Shown here: positions 28,940-39,301 of the stretch, in pieces
How positions within the stretch are numbered: the first letter of the stretch is position 1
How the letters are laid out: each line of letters opens with the position of its first letter
Assembly: GCF_963677875.1 (NCBI RefSeq)
Contig: NZ_OY782567.1
Span: forward strand, 124,001 to 188,000
DNA: 64,000 nucleotides
Source of the DNA: Thiomicrorhabdus sp.
Lineage (GTDB): Bacteria; Pseudomonadota; Gammaproteobacteria; Thiomicrospirales; Thiomicrospiraceae
Direction of reading: 5' to 3'
Position numbers and translations under genes: made by a program
The notes under the pieces: model-generated
Told to the model about the DNA's origin: nothing
Seen by the model: the letters and a program-made list of their open reading frames with translations, nothing else
Databases searched by the model: none

Positions 28940-30462
28940 ATGTGCGGTATTGTCGGGATTGTCTCGGTTGGTGAAAACCTAGTAAACCAAGAAATTTATG
29001 ATGCATTGACGATTTTGCAGCATCGTGGTCAGGATGCGGCCGGGATCGTAACTTGTGAAAACGGGCGCTTCTACCAGCGTAAAGACAACGGATTGGTTAA
29101 AGACGTGTTCCGTACCCGTCATATGCGAGACCTTCATGGAACCATGGGATAGGACATGTGCGTTACCCGACAGCCGGTTCGTCCTCCAGCGCGGAAGCCC
29201 AGCCGTTTTATGTCAACTCTCCGTACGGTATTGCCATGGGGCATAACGGCAACTTGACCAATGCAGAAACGCTGGCACAGGAGCTTTATCGCCAGGACTT
29301 GCGCCATTTGAATACCAATTCCGACTCTGAGGTTTTATTAAACATTTTTGCGCATGAACTGATGCAGCAGAAAAAATTGATGATTAACCATGAAGACGTT
29401 TTTAACGCCATTCGTCATGTACATAAGCGTGTGCGCGGTGGTTATGCCGCGGTTGGCATGATTTCCAGTCTGGGGGTTGTGGCTTTCCGCGATCCGTTCG
29501 GTCTGCGTCCGGCGGTTGTGGGTAAGCGTGAAACGGTGGCCGGAACCGATTACATGGTGGCTTCCGAATCGGTGGCGTTGGATGGCCTTGGATTTAGTCT
29601 GGTCAAGGATTTGGCGCCGGGTGAAGCGGTGGTTATCACTGAAAAAGGTGAGATTTTCTATGAGCAGTGTGCCGAAAATCCACAATATTCACCGTGTATT
29701 TTTGAGTTTGTCTATTTTGCTCGCCCTGATTCGATGATTGACGATATCTCGGTTTATAAGTCGCGTTTGCGTATGGGTGAGAAGCTGGCTGACAAAATTC
29801 TGCGCGAATGGCCGGAGCATGATATCGACGTTGTGATGCCGATTCCGGATACCAGTCGAACTTCGGCTTTGGAACTGGCAACTCGTTTGGGCAAACCTTA
29901 CCGTGAAGGGTTCATCAAAAACCGTTATATCGGTCGTACCTTCATTATGCCTGGGCAGCAGCTGCGTAAGAAATCGGTTCGCCAGAAACTGAATCCGATT
30001 GATTTGGAATTTGAAGGTAAGAATGTGTTGCTGGTTGACGATTCTATCGTCCGTGGAACGACTTCCGGGCAAATTGTGAAAATGGCTCGTGAAGCCGGTG
30101 CCAAAAAAGTTTACTTTGCCTCCGCTGCGCCGCCGGTGAAATATCCTTATGTTTATGGTATCGATATGCCGTCGCCGTCGGAGCTGGTTGCCAGCGGCCG
30201 TACCGATGACGAAGTTGCAGAAGTTATTGGAGCCGATAAGCTGATTTATCAGGATTTGGATGATCTGATCGATGCGGTCAGTGCAGGAAGTGAGGCGGTT
30301 AATCAGTTCGATACCTCGTGTTTCAGCGGCGTCTATGCCACAGGGGATATTACTCCTGAATATCTGGCTTCTCTGGATACGCAGCGTAACGACGACGCTC
30401 AAACCAGTCGACAGGCTGCCGGACAGGAAACCGTCGGGATTCATAACCAGTCCGGAAATTAA
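28940..30462 (+). CDS. purF: Amidophosphoribosyltransferase (one frameshift at ~29146-29148)
   Basis: Read across one frameshift this is a 507-residue PurF. The N-terminal Cys nucleophile is at [18 protein letters not shown] follows, and the PRPP loop is [14 protein letters not shown]. The first frame stops after HGTMG and the second continues [18 protein letters not shown]. Three G at 29146-29148 stand where a fourth would give the family sequence [14 protein letters not shown]. It makes phosphoribosylamine, the first step of purine synthesis. Complete loss would make the cell a purine auxotroph, so a base-calling error is likely. metZ follows 24 bp later. Confidence 0.92.
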
Positions 30463-30486
30463 TTTTGTAGGAGAATCGATCCTCAA

Positions 30487-31671
30487 ATGGATGCTTTTGA
30501 CGATTTTGACATTCAAACGTTGGCGGTGAGAGCCGGCTATCGGCAAACTGCGGAACAGGAACACAGCGAAGCGATTTTCCCGACCTCGAGTTTCTGTTAC
30601 CAGTCGGCGGCTCAGGCGGCTGCCCGCTTTGGCGGGCACGAAGAAGGGAACGTCTATTCTCGTTTCACAAATCCGACAGTCCGCACTTTTGAAGACCGGC
30701 TGGCAGCGTTGGAGGGCGCAGAAGCCTGTGTTGCGACGGCTTCGGGAATGTCGGCAATTTTGTCGACCTTTATGGCTCTGTGTCAAGTGGGCGATCACAT
30801 TGTTTCTTCGCAGAGTGTGTTCGGTACCACCAAAGTTTTGTTCAGTAAATACCTTTCCAAGTTTGGTGTCGAGGTAAGCTTTGTTTCGCAAACGGATCTT
30901 ACAGAGTGGAAAGCGGCAATTCGCCCGAATACCAAAGCCCTGTTTCTTGAGACGCCTTCCAATCCTTTGACGGAAGTGGCGGATCTGCGAGCCATGAGTG
31001 AACTGGCAAAAAGCCATGAATGCCTGTTGGTTGTCGATAACTGTTTTTGCACACCTGTTTTGCAGCGACCTTTGCACCTTGGGGCGGATGTAGTTATCCA
31101 CTCGGCAACCAAGTTTCTTGATGGACAGGGACGAGCTGTTGGAGGCGCGGTTCTTGGGTCAGCAGAGTTTGTTGGGGAAGAAGTCCGCGGGTTTTTAAGA
31201 ACTTGCGGCCCGACAATGAGTCCATTCAATGCCTGGGTTTTTTTGAAGGGATTGGAAACCCTGCCGGTGCGTATCAAGGCGCATTGTGAAAATGCAATTG
31301 AACTGGCACGCTGGCTTGATGCGCATCCGAATGTCGAGCAGGTTTTTTATCCGTGGCTGGAGTCGCATCCGCAGCATTCCGTCGCACGGCAGCAACAGCT
31401 TGGCGGGGGCGGTCTGCTCAGTTTTAAAGTCAAAGGTGGCAAAGAAGAAGCCTGGAAGGTCATCGATTATACGCATATGTTGTCCATTACCGCCAATCTT
31501 GGCGATGTTAAAACCATCATAACGCATCCGGCAACGACGACGCACAATCGAGTTGAAGAAGCCCAGCGTTTAAAGGCTGGAGTCACGGATAATCTGATTC
31601 GTATCTCGGTTGGTTTGGAATCGATAGAGGATATCAAGCAGGATTTGGCTAGAGGATTGGATCGGTTATAA
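30487..31671 (+). CDS. metZ: O-succinylhomoserine sulfhydrylase
   Basis: A 394-residue Cys/Met-metabolism PLP enzyme with YSRFTNPTV, ATASGMSAI, the PLP-binding Lys in HSATKFLDGQG and the C-terminal SITANLGDVKTIITHPATTTH. It makes homocysteine from O-succinylhomoserine and sulfide. The purF-metZ order is common in gammaproteobacteria and supports metZ over the related metB and metY. Convergent with yhbY; no clear terminator lies in the 57-bp gap. Confidence 0.9.
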   Translation: MDAFDDFDIQTLAVRAGYRQTAEQEHSEAIFPTSSFCYQSAAQAAARFGGHEEGNVYSRFTNPTVRTFEDRLAALEGAEACVATASGMSAILSTFMALCQVGDHIVSSQSVFGTTKVLFSKYLSKFGVEVSFVSQTDLTEWKAAIRPNTKALFLETPSNPLTEVADLRAMSELAKSHECLLVVDNCFCTPVLQRPLHLGADVVIHSATKFLDGQGRAVGGAVLGSAEFVGEEVRGFLRTCGPTMSPFNAWVFLKGLETLPVRIKAHCENAIELARWLDAHPNVEQVFYPWLESHPQHSVARQQQLGGGGLLSFKVKGGKEEAWKVIDYTHMLSITANLGDVKTIITHPATTTHNRVEEAQRLKAGVTDNLIRISVGLESIEDIKQDLARGLDRL

Positions 31672-31728
31672 ACGATTAACGGCCGCAAGCTATTTCCGAT
31701 GCTGCAGCCGGTGAAGAGAGTTTGGTTG

Positions 31729-32037
31729 CTATTTTTTGGGCAGTGGCAGTTCGGTCTTCTCTTTTTGACGGTAAATAGTACAGGTTTTCCCCACCGACTG
31801 GACCAGTAAGGCTCCGGTTTCTTTAATGATGTAGTCGGTAATGGTATTCCGGTCTTCGCGGTCCGCCGCACTCATTTTGATTTTTAGAAGCTCGTGATGG
31901 GCAAGTGTACTCTCTAATTCCGCCATTAAGCTGTCTGTGACGCCATTGGCTCCGATAATGATCATCGGATTAATATTGTGGGCGATGCTGCGCAGATATT
32001 TTTTCTGGTTGGCGGAAAGTTTTTCGGGTTGACTCAT
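31729..32037 (-). CDS. yhbY: CRS1/YhbY-domain RNA-binding protein
   Basis: A 102-residue single-domain protein: LSANQKKYLRSIAHNINPMIIIGANGVTDSLM, then ELLKIKMSA and the end of the fold around KTCTIYRQ. YhbY associates with pre-50S ribosomal subunits. It is divergent from rlmE across a 61-bp AT-rich gap that must hold both promoters, a pairing seen in many gammaproteobacteria. Confidence 0.9.
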   Translation of the reverse strand: MSQPEKLSANQKKYLRSIAHNINPMIIIGANGVTDSLMAELESTLAHHELLKIKMSAADREDRNTITDYIIKETGALLVQSVGKTCTIYRQKEKTELPLPKK

Positions 32038-32098
32038 TGAAATTTCCAGTTTGAGTTATTATTTATAAAATTTGGCACTATTGTATTAGAAATCGGTT

Positions 32099-32716
32099 AT
32101 GGCGAGAAGCAAATCCAGCGCAGGTTGGTTGAAAGAGCATTTTGACGATCATTATGTATTGAAAGCCAAGCAAGAGGGCTGGCGTTCCAGAGCAGTCTAT
32201 AAGCTCCAGGAAATTGACGAAAAAGATAAATTATTCAAGCCGGGGATGTGTGTTGTCGATTTGGGAGCCGCCCCTGGAGGTTGGTCTCAGTGGACGACCC
32301 AGAAACTGGGCGCTCAAGGCGAAGTGTTTGCCTTGGATATTTTGCCGGTTGAGCCTTTTGCAGGGGTTACTTTCATTCAGGGAGATTTTCGCGAAGACGA
32401 GGTCTATCAGAATCTCCTGGATGCTCTGGACGGTCGTTCCGTCGATGTTGTCATGTCGGATATGGCGCCGAACATGAGCGGCAATAAAGGCGTTGATATC
32501 CCGCGAGCGATGTATCTGGTTGAGCTGTGTGTTGAACTGGCGGATCAGGTTTTGAAGCCTGGTGGCGATCTTCTGATGAAAGTGTTTCAAGGAGAAGGTT
32601 ACAACGAACTGATGATTGATTTGAGGGGCAAGTATCAGAAGGTGATTACGCGTAAACCTCAGGCTTCACGCGCTCGAAGCAAAGAGATATACCTTCTGGC
32701 GCGCAATAAAAAGTAA
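32099..32716 (+). CDS. rlmE: 23S rRNA (uridine(2552)-2'-O)-methyltransferase RlmE
   Basis: A 205-residue Rossmann methyltransferase with the SAM motif VVDLGAAPGGWSQW and the catalytic K-D-K-E set, including DVVMSDMAPNMSG and LLMKVFQGEGY. It methylates U2552 in the A loop of 23S rRNA during late 50S assembly. It lies upstream of ftsH as in Escherichia coli, but a 211-bp gap with its own promoter-like elements separates them. Confidence 0.95.
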   Translation: MARSKSSAGWLKEHFDDHYVLKAKQEGWRSRAVYKLQEIDEKDKLFKPGMCVVDLGAAPGGWSQWTTQKLGAQGEVFALDILPVEPFAGVTFIQGDFREDEVYQNLLDALDGRSVDVVMSDMAPNMSGNKGVDIPRAMYLVELCVELADQVLKPGGDLLMKVFQGEGYNELMIDLRGKYQKVITRKPQASRARSKEIYLLARNKK

Positions 32717-32830
32717 TCAATCCTATTAAGGTTTTAAATTACCTATAAGTTAATTTTATGTTACAGTGTGTGCAGTTTTACACGCTTAAATTTTTTAAGA
32801 GTTTCTTAAGGTTGAGATGGATTTTTCAGG

Positions 32831-32856
32831 CTTGAAATAAGCTGAGCTCCCTCTGT
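32831..32856 (+). promoter_or_regulatory. Possible heat-shock (sigma-32-type) promoter of ftsH
   Basis: CTTGAAA at 32831-32837 is a perfect sigma-32 -35 element. CCCTCTGT at 32849-32856 partly matches the -10 (CCCCATNT). Spacing is 11 bp, shorter than usual. ftsH is heat-shock induced in Escherichia coli, which fits. Confidence 0.3.
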
Positions 32857-32927
32857 CATGGCTTTATGGTTGTGTAACTTAAGAGTACAATTCAAATAAT
32901 AGCGGTTATGAAAAGATAGGCTAACCC

Positions 32928-34895
32928 ATGAAAAACGATATGTTGAAAAATGTACTGGTTTGGGCTGTGGTTGTGATGATTCTTACCACGGTCTTTAACC
33001 ATTTTAGCAGTCAAAAGCAGGCAAATTCCGGGCGTTTGGATTATTCGGATTTTATTGAGCAGGTCCATCAAGGGCAGGTCAGCAAGGTCTTTATTGAAGG
33101 TTCGACAATTCGCGGCATTTACGGCAACGGCGAAAGCTTTACGACTTACAACCCGGGAGATCCGGGATTGATGGGAGACCTGTTGGATAATCACGTGAAA
33201 ATTCAGGCGCAACCTCCGGAGCAGCAAAGTCTGTTGATGCAGATTTTCATTTCCTGGTTCCCGATGTTGTTGCTGATCGCGGTGTGGATTTTCTTTATGC
33301 GCTCTGTCGGTGGGGGCATGGGAGGCAAAGGTGGGCCTATGTCGTTCGGTAAATCCAAGGCAAGAATGCTGACCGATGACCAGAATAAGGTGACGTTGGA
33401 CGATGTTGCCGGTGCGGATGAGGCCAAGCAAGAAGTTGGGGAAATTGTTGATTTCCTGAAAGATCCGAGTAAGTATCAGAATCTTGGTGGGAGTATTCCT
33501 CGCGGTGTGTTGATGGTTGGGCCGCCAGGAACGGGTAAAACCCTGCTGGCGAAAGCGATTGCCGGTGAAGCCAAAGTGCCGTTTTTTACGATTTCCGGTT
33601 CCGATTTTGTCGAAATGTTTGTCGGTGTCGGTGCTTCACGTGTTCGCGATATGTTCGAACAGGCCAAGGCGCATGCTCCCTGTATTATCTTTATCGATGA
33701 AATCGATGCGGTTGGCCGCAGTCGTGGTAGCGGCATGGGCGGCGGTAACGACGAGCGCGAACAGACTCTGAACCAGATGCTGGTCGAGATGGATGGTTTT
33801 GAAGGGAATGAAGGCATTATCGTCATTGCTGCGACCAACCGTGCCGATGTTCTAGACCCTGCGTTGTTGCGTCCGGGGCGCTTTGACCGTCAGGTTACGG
33901 TCGGTTTGCCGGATATTCGCGGGCGTGAGCAGATTTTGAAAGTGCATATGCGTAAAGTGCCTTTGGCAGAGGATGTTAAACCGTCTTATATCGCACGCGG
34001 TACGCCAGGGTTCTCCGGGGCGGATCTGGCTAACCTGGTGAATGAGGCCGCATTGTTTGCTGCACGCGAAAACCAGAAGTTGGTCACTCAGAAGCACTTT
34101 GAAAAAGCCAAAGATAAAATTTTGATGGGTGTCGAACGCAAATCGATGGTGATGAAGGAAGAGGAGCGTCGCATGACCGCTTATCACGAGTCCGGACATG
34201 CGATTGTGGGTTATCTGGTTCCTGAACATGATCCGGTTTATAAAGTGTCGATCATGCCGCGTGGACGAGCGCTTGGGGTGACAATGTATCTTCCGGAAGA
34301 AGATAGCTACAGCTATTCCAAACGCAAGCTGGAATCGCAGTTGTCCAGTCTCTACGGTGGACGCTTGGCTGAAGAATTGATTTATGGTGAAGATGCGGTC
34401 ACGACCGGAGCCAGCAATGACATTGAACGAGCAACCGCGATTGCCCGCAACATGGTGACTAAGTGGGGTCTGTCGGATAATCTAGGCCCGCTTCTCTATG
34501 AAGAGGAAGATCGCAGCGGTTTTATGGGGTCTTCCCGAAATGCGAATGTTTCCGGTGAAGTTTCCAAAAAAATCGATGAAGAAATTCGGACGATTATCGA
34601 TCGAAATTATGAACGGGCACGTCAGATTTTGATTGATAACAACGACAAGTTGGAAATTATGACCGAGTGCTTGATGAAATACGAAACCATCGATAAGGAT
34701 CAGGTTGATCGCATTATGCGCGGTGAAGATCCCGGAGCGCCAAAAGACTGGGTTGAGCCTGATGATGAAATCACTCCTTCGTCCAGTAATGACCAGAAAG
34801 AGAAAAAATCAAAACCTTTTGAACCGCACGAAACGACACTGGATGATTCAAAAGACGGCGTCGATGGAAATTCCGGTGAACCGAAAATGCACTGA
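32928..34895 (+). CDS. ftsH: ATP-dependent zinc metalloprotease FtsH
   Basis: A 655-residue inner-membrane AAA+ protease. Two TM helices (about 7-25 and 104-124) flank a periplasmic domain. The AAA module has Walker A GPPGTGKT, Walker [13 protein letters not shown] and the [12 protein letters not shown]. The protease domain has the zinc motif HESGH. The C-terminal ~40 residues are acidic and low-complexity. It degrades misassembled membrane proteins and selected cytoplasmic regulators. A strong terminator follows before folP. Confidence 0.97.
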   Translation: MKNDMLKNVLVWAVVVMILTTVFNHFSSQKQANSGRLDYSDFIEQVHQGQVSKVFIEGSTIRGIYGNGESFTTYNPGDPGLMGDLLDNHVKIQAQPPEQQSLLMQIFISWFPMLLLIAVWIFFMRSVGGGMGGKGGPMSFGKSKARMLTDDQNKVTLDDVAGADEAKQEVGEIVDFLKDPSKYQNLGGSIPRGVLMVGPPGTGKTLLAKAIAGEAKVPFFTISGSDFVEMFVGVGASRVRDMFEQAKAHAPCIIFIDEIDAVGRSRGSGMGGGNDEREQTLNQMLVEMDGFEGNEGIIVIAATNRADVLDPALLRPGRFDRQVTVGLPDIRGREQILKVHMRKVPLAEDVKPSYIARGTPGFSGADLANLVNEAALFAARENQKLVTQKHFEKAKDKILMGVERKSMVMKEEERRMTAYHESGHAIVGYLVPEHDPVYKVSIMPRGRALGVTMYLPEEDSYSYSKRKLESQLSSLYGGRLAEELIYGEDAVTTGASNDIERATAIARNMVTKWGLSDNLGPLLYEEEDRSGFMGSSRNANVSGEVSKKIDEEIRTIIDRNYERARQILIDNNDKLEIMTECLMKYETIDKDQVDRIMRGEDPGAPKDWVEPDDEITPSSSNDQKEKKSKPFEPHETTLDDSKDGVDGNSGEPKMH

Positions 34896-34917
34896 CGGTG
34901 CGAATCGGATAAAATAC

Positions 34918-34943
34918 AGCCCCGCTTATGCGGGGTTTTTTTT
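34918..34943 (+). terminator. Rho-independent terminator between ftsH and folP
   Basis: CCCCGC at 34920-34925 pairs with GCGGGG at 34930-34935 (loop TTAT), followed by eight T. The folP start lies only 13 bp beyond, so folP transcription depends on read-through or a promoter inside ftsH. Confidence 0.85.
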
Positions 34944-34955
34944 GGTGGAGGTGCG

Positions 34956-35789
34956 ATGTTCCAGATAAGAAAGGCGATTGAAGAGAAATATCGCCGCAGT
35001 GGCCAGCCTTTGATTATGGGGATTTTAAATGTAACACCGGATTCGTTTTCGGATGGCGGACGTTATCAGGGACGCGATGCGGTCTTGAGTCAGGTCGAAA
35101 AGATGATCGCAAGTGGTGCAGACCTCATTGATGTCGGTGGTGAATCGACACGTCCCGGAGCCGAAGAAGTTTCTACGGAAGAGGAGTTGAACCGGATTGT
35201 GCCGGCAATCGAATGGATCGGCGAGGCTTTTGATACGGTGATTTCGATCGATACCTATAAAAGTGCTGTGATGCGGGAAGCAGTCACTGCTGGAGCGGAT
35301 TTAATCAACGATATTAATGCTCTGAGGGACGACGGAGCGCTTCAGGTTGCGGCAGAGAGCGGGGTTGCTGTCTGTCTGATGCACATGCTTGGGGCTCCGA
35401 AGACCATGCAGAACGATCCTTCCTATCAAGATGTTGTTGGAGAAGTTTATGATTTTCTCCTGCATAGAGTGAAAGTCTGTCTGGATGCGGGTGTGGCCAA
35501 GGAGCAGATTGTGCTTGATCAGGGGTTTGGTTTCGGAAAAACACTTGAGCATAATTGTCGGCTGTTTAAAGAGATGAAGCTGTTTGCGGAATCCGGTTAT
35601 CCGTTATTGGTCGGGGTGTCGCGCAAACGGATGATCGCCGAGTTGACCGGTAATGCAAACATTGAAGATCGAATTTCAGGCAGTGTTGCTGCGGCGGTGG
35701 TTGCGGCGAACAAGGGAGCGGCGATACTGAGAGTGCATGATGTTAAAGAGACGGTTGATGCCTTGAAAGTGTCCGGCGCACTGCAATAA
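34956..35789 (+). CDS. folP: Dihydropteroate synthase
   Basis: A 277-residue TIM barrel with MGILNVTPDSFSDGGRY, DVGGESTRPGAEEV and GVSRKRMI. It joins para-aminobenzoate to dihydropterin pyrophosphate in folate synthesis and is the sulfonamide target. A GGAGG RBS lies 5 bp before the ATG. glmM follows 21 bp later. Confidence 0.96.
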   Translation: MFQIRKAIEEKYRRSGQPLIMGILNVTPDSFSDGGRYQGRDAVLSQVEKMIASGADLIDVGGESTRPGAEEVSTEEELNRIVPAIEWIGEAFDTVISIDTYKSAVMREAVTAGADLINDINALRDDGALQVAAESGVAVCLMHMLGAPKTMQNDPSYQDVVGEVYDFLLHRVKVCLDAGVAKEQIVLDQGFGFGKTLEHNCRLFKEMKLFAESGYPLLVGVSRKRMIAELTGNANIEDRISGSVAAAVVAANKGAAILRVHDVKETVDALKVSGALQ

Positions 35790-35810
35790 AAGAAAAAAGA
35801 ATCGAGCGAT

Positions 35811-37145
35811 ATGAGTCAGAAAAGAAAATATTTCGGTACGGATGGAATCCGTAACCGTGTGGGGCAGGGAATGTTGCGTCCCGATGAAATTTTAAAGCTG
35901 GGGTGGGCAACTGGTCGAGTCCTGAAGCGACAAGGTGCTAAACGTATTATGATCGGCAAGGATACGCGAATTTCCGGTTATATGTTTGAATCGGCACTGG
36001 AGGCGGGGTTTATTGCTGCCGGCATTGATGTGTATTTGCTGGGTCCGATGCCGACCCCGGCGGTAGCTTACCTGACTCAGACGTTGCACGCCGATATGGG
36101 TATTGTCATCAGTGCTTCGCATAATCCTCATTATGATAATGGTATTAAATTTTTCACGGCCGAAGGCAAGAAAATCAGTGATGAGATGGAATTGGCGATT
36201 GAAGCGGCCCTTGAAGAAGAAATGGACGTGGTTTCATCCGATAAGCTGGGCAAGGCGAAACGGATTGATGATGCGGCCGGTCGTTATATCGAATTCTGCA
36301 AAAGCACTTATAAGGCGCCTTTGAAGCTGGACGGTTTAAGTATTGTGGTCGATTGCTCGCAGGGAGCGACTTATCATATCGCTCCGCATGTTTTCCGTGA
36401 GTTGGGCGCAGAAGTGTCCACAATTGGTGTGCAGCCCGATGGAATGAATATCAATCAGGATTGTGGAGCAACGCACCTTAACGCTTTGCGAAAGGCGGTG
36501 GTAATGCAGAACGCCGACCTGGGGATAGCGTTCGACGGTGATGGCGACCGGGTTATGATGGTTGATTCTCAAGGGGAGATTGTCGACGGTGATCTGATTC
36601 TCTATATCGTTGCGACTCAGCAGAAAAAGAAAACGCCTGGAGTGGTCGGTACGGTAATGAGCAATCTTGGGGTTGAGAAGGCTTTTAAGCGTGCCGGGAT
36701 CGAATTTGTGCGTGCCAGAGTTGGAGATCGTTATGTCATGGAAAACCTGGTGGCGCGCGGGTGGCTTTTTGGTGCGGAACCATCCGGGCATGTGTTGTGT
36801 TTGAACAAAACAACGACCGGTGACGGTATCATTGCCGCTTTGCAGGTATTGGCTGCAATGCGTTATCGGCAAATGCCTTTGCGTGATTTGTGTCAAGAAG
36901 TGACCCTGTTTCCTCAAGTATTGCGTAATGTTTCTGTTGAAGATGCAAGTCACTTAGCAGATAATGCGCCACTGCAGGAAAAAGTACGTCAGTTTGAAGC
37001 TGAGTATGGTGATTCAATCCGCATTTTGATTCGTGCGTCCGGGACGGAACCTTTAATTAGAGTGATGGTCGAAGGTGAAGAAAGATCCCGTGTTGAAGCG
37101 GTTGCGGACAGCTTGTCGAAAGTGGTTCGTTCAGAATTTTCATAA
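35811..37145 (+). CDS. glmM: Phosphoglucosamine mutase
   Basis: A 444-residue alpha-D-phosphohexomutase with the phosphoserine loop [12 protein letters not shown] (active Ser about residue 103), metal loop [10 protein letters not shown], sugar loop GAEPSGH and phosphate loop [12 protein letters not shown]. It converts glucosamine-6-phosphate to glucosamine-1-phosphate for UDP-GlcNAc. The ftsH-folP-glmM order is widespread in gammaproteobacteria. Confidence 0.97.
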   Translation: MSQKRKYFGTDGIRNRVGQGMLRPDEILKLGWATGRVLKRQGAKRIMIGKDTRISGYMFESALEAGFIAAGIDVYLLGPMPTPAVAYLTQTLHADMGIVISASHNPHYDNGIKFFTAEGKKISDEMELAIEAALEEEMDVVSSDKLGKAKRIDDAAGRYIEFCKSTYKAPLKLDGLSIVVDCSQGATYHIAPHVFRELGAEVSTIGVQPDGMNINQDCGATHLNALRKAVVMQNADLGIAFDGDGDRVMMVDSQGEIVDGDLILYIVATQQKKKTPGVVGTVMSNLGVEKAFKRAGIEFVRARVGDRYVMENLVARGWLFGAEPSGHVLCLNKTTTGDGIIAALQVLAAMRYRQMPLRDLCQEVTLFPQVLRNVSVEDASHLADNAPLQEKVRQFEAEYGDSIRILIRASGTEPLIRVMVEGEERSRVEAVADSLSKVVRSEFS

Positions 37146-37212
37146 AAATGCAAGATTGTTTTTAGCTTAAGAAAACGCTAACATTGTAAAACTTTTGTGT
37201 TGGAGATTAGTA

Positions 37213-37971
37213 ATGAGAAAGCCTTTTGTTGCCGGGAACTGGAAAATGCACGGATCCCGTGAGTCGATCTCAATCCTTGTGAAAGGATTGAGCGCTCAGG
37301 TTGACTCTGTAAAGGGTGTGGAAATTGCCGTTTGCCCGCCTGCACTTTATATCGATTATGTTCAGTCTCAGCTGCAAGGGAGTGCGATTGCAATCGGTGC
37401 GCAGAATATGGCGGAAGAGCCCGTTCAAGGTGCCTATACCGGTGAAATTTCTGTTGAAATGCTGAAAGATATGAACTGTTCCTATGTCATTCTTGGCCAT
37501 TCTGAGCGCCGCTCCATTTACGGTGAAACTGATGCTCAGGTGGCGAATAAGGTACAAGTCGCTCTGGATGCCGGAGTAACGCCTATTTTGTGTGTGGGCG
37601 AAACCTTGCAGGAACGCGAGTCCGGCGTGATGGAATCCGTTATCGCAGGTCAGTTGGATGCCGTTTTGGAAAAATCCGGGATTGCAGCATTTGATAGCAT
37701 TGTCATTGCATACGAGCCTGTATGGGCAATCGGTACCGGTGTTACGGCTTCGCCTGAACAGGCACAGGAAGTACATGCCTTTATCCGTAATAAACTGGCA
37801 CAGGCGGATGCGTCAATCGCAGAAAAAGTAATTATTCAATATGGTGGCAGCGTTAAGCCTGACAATGCAGCGGAACTGTTCGGACAACCGGATATCGACG
37901 GTGGTTTGATTGGCGGTGCATCTCTGAACGCTGACGATTTTATGGCAATTTGCAAAGCAGCGAGTAAATAA
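37213..37971 (+). CDS. tpiA: Triosephosphate isomerase
   Basis: A 252-residue TIM barrel with [10 protein letters not shown], catalytic His in GHSERR, catalytic Glu in [11 protein letters not shown] and the phosphate loop GGASL. The ATG at 37213 is preferred because GGAG lies 7-8 bp upstream; an in-frame extension to 37195 has no support. It interconverts glyceraldehyde-3-phosphate and dihydroxyacetone phosphate, serving both glycolysis and the Calvin cycle if present. The stop overlaps the secG start (TAATG). Confidence 0.97.
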   Translation: MRKPFVAGNWKMHGSRESISILVKGLSAQVDSVKGVEIAVCPPALYIDYVQSQLQGSAIAIGAQNMAEEPVQGAYTGEISVEMLKDMNCSYVILGHSERRSIYGETDAQVANKVQVALDAGVTPILCVGETLQERESGVMESVIAGQLDAVLEKSGIAAFDSIVIAYEPVWAIGTGVTASPEQAQEVHAFIRNKLAQADASIAEKVIIQYGGSVKPDNAAELFGQPDIDGGLIGGASLNADDFMAICKAASK

Positions 37972-38291
37972 TGTTTGGGATCGTATTAAGTATCCATTTG
38001 GTCGTCGCGTTCCTGCTGATCGTGCTGGTTCTCTTACAGCATGGTAAAGGCGCGGACGCAGGTGCGAATTTCGGTGGCGGCGGATCGTCGACATCGGTAT
38101 TCGGAAGCCGCGGTTCGGCGACGTTTCTGTCGCGTACTACAGCCGCTCTGGCGACCTTGTTTTTTATCACCAGTTTGGCTCTGGCTTATATTGCAAGTCA
38201 GCAGGCCAAGGGTTATCAGAGTGTTACTAAAACACCTGTATCGACCGAACAGGTGAAAGAGAGTAATGACGAGCCGGTGGTTCCGAATTAA
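37971..38291 (+). CDS. secG: Protein-export membrane protein SecG
   Basis: A 106-residue protein with two TM helices (about 3-22 and 52-72) around the conserved loop [17 protein letters not shown]. It assists SecYE during translocation. It overlaps tpiA by one base and is followed 9 bp later by a tRNA-Leu gene, matching the usual secG-tRNA-nuo organisation. Confidence 0.95.
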   Translation: MFGIVLSIHLVVAFLLIVLVLLQHGKGADAGANFGGGGSSTSVFGSRGSATFLSRTTAALATLFFITSLALAYIASQQAKGYQSVTKTPVSTEQVKESNDEPVVPN

Positions 38292-38300
38292 TTAATATAT

Positions 38301-38385
38301 GCCGATGTGGTGAAATTGGTAGACACGCCATCTTGAGGGGGTGGTGACGCAAGTCGTGCCGGTTCGACTCCGGCCATCGGCACCA
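38301..38385 (+). tRNA. tRNA-Leu (anticodon GAG)
   Basis: An 85-nt class II tRNA with acceptor stem GCCGATG paired with CATCGGC and an encoded CCA end. The anticodon stem is CCATC/GGTGG with loop TTGAGGG, giving GAG at 38335-38337. It has the long variable arm expected for leucine and the T-loop GGTTCGACTCC. It decodes CUC and CUU. It lies between secG and nuoA and is probably processed from the longer transcript. Confidence 0.97.
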
Positions 38386-38450
38386 TTTTTAAGGCTGTTG
38401 CAATCTCGGTTGCAATGGTTATTTTTGTGCTAGACGAGGTCAAAAAACCC

Positions 38451-38807
38451 ATGCTAGAAAATTACCTTCCTGTCCTGGTATTCATCGTACTGGGGATTCT
38501 GTTCGGTGCAGGACCGATTCTCATCGGTTACCTTCTTGGACCGCAAAAACCCGACGCTGAAAAGAACTCGCCTTATGAGTGTGGTTTTGAAGCGTTTGAA
38601 GATGCCCGTATGAAGTTCGACGTGCGTTTCTATCTGGTGGCAATTTTGTTCATTATTTTCGATTTGGAAATCGCTTTTCTCTTCCCGTGGGCAGTGGTGC
38701 TTGACGAAGTAGGCACCTTTGGCCTGCTTGCCATGGCAGCGTTTTTGTCTCTGCTGGTGATCGGTTTTATTTACGAATGGAAAAAAGGAGCGCTGGAATG
38801 GGAGTAG
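38451..38807 (+). CDS. nuoA: NADH-quinone oxidoreductase subunit A
   Basis: A 118-residue, three-helix membrane subunit of complex I with the conserved loop [34 protein letters not shown]. The start [11 protein letters not shown] at 38451 matches homologues; an in-frame ATG at 38415 is not supported. It is the first gene of a 14-gene complex I operon. nuoB overlaps its 3' end by 10 bp. Confidence 0.95.
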   Translation: MLENYLPVLVFIVLGILFGAGPILIGYLLGPQKPDAEKNSPYECGFEAFEDARMKFDVRFYLVAILFIIFDLEIAFLFPWAVVLDEVGTFGLLAMAAFLSLLVIGFIYEWKKGALEWE

Positions 38808-39274
38808 AAGGCGTTTTGAAGGAAGGAGTGATTACCACTTCTGCCGACAAATTGATTAACTGGGCTCGTACCGGTTCTTTGTGGCCAATGACGTTCGGTC
38901 TGGCCTGTTGTGCTGTAGAAATGATGCATGCCGGTGCTTCACGTTACGACCTGGATCGCTTCGGTATCATCTTTCGCCCGAGTCCTCGTCAATCGGATGT
39001 CATGGTGGTTGCCGGGACTTTGGTAAATAAAATGGCACCGGCTTTGCGCAAGGTCTACGATCAGATGGCCGAGCCGCGCTGGGTTATTTCCATGGGATCA
39101 TGCGCAAATGGTGGCGGTTACTATCATTATTCCTACTCAGTTGTTCGCGGATGCGACCGGATCGTTCCGGTGGATGTATATGTTCCGGGCTGTCCACCGA
39201 CCGCGGAAGCGCTTTTATACGGCATCGTCCAGTTACAGAACAAGATCAAGCGAACTAACACCATCGCACGTTAA
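38798..39274 (+). CDS. nuoB: NADH-quinone oxidoreductase subunit B
   Basis: A 158-residue subunit carrying cluster N2. Its Cys are in the CC pair of [10 protein letters not shown], in MGSCANGG and in [11 protein letters not shown]. The ATG at 38798 follows AAGGAG by 8 bp. It passes electrons to quinone at the junction of the peripheral and membrane arms. Confidence 0.96.
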   Translation: MGVEGVLKEGVITTSADKLINWARTGSLWPMTFGLACCAVEMMHAGASRYDLDRFGIIFRPSPRQSDVMVVAGTLVNKMAPALRKVYDQMAEPRWVISMGSCANGGGYYHYSYSVVRGCDRIVPVDVYVPGCPPTAEALLYGIVQLQNKIKRTNTIAR

Positions 39275-39301
39275 GATCGAGACGGGAAAGCAGTCAGAAC
39301 T

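Noticed and set aside
29158-30462. Separate purF-like gene lacking the N-terminal Cys
   Set aside because: The missing N-terminus is directly upstream in another frame and joins cleanly with one added G.
29689-31101. 470-codon minus-strand ORF opposite purF and metZ
   Set aside because: It is antisense to two clear enzymes, spans their junction and has shadow-like composition rich in Arg, Ser and His with no family features.
38396-38425. TTGCAA inverted repeat after the tRNA as a terminator
   Set aside because: The stem is mainly six weak pairs with wobble extensions and the T-run is displaced; it would also cut nuoA off from any upstream promoter.
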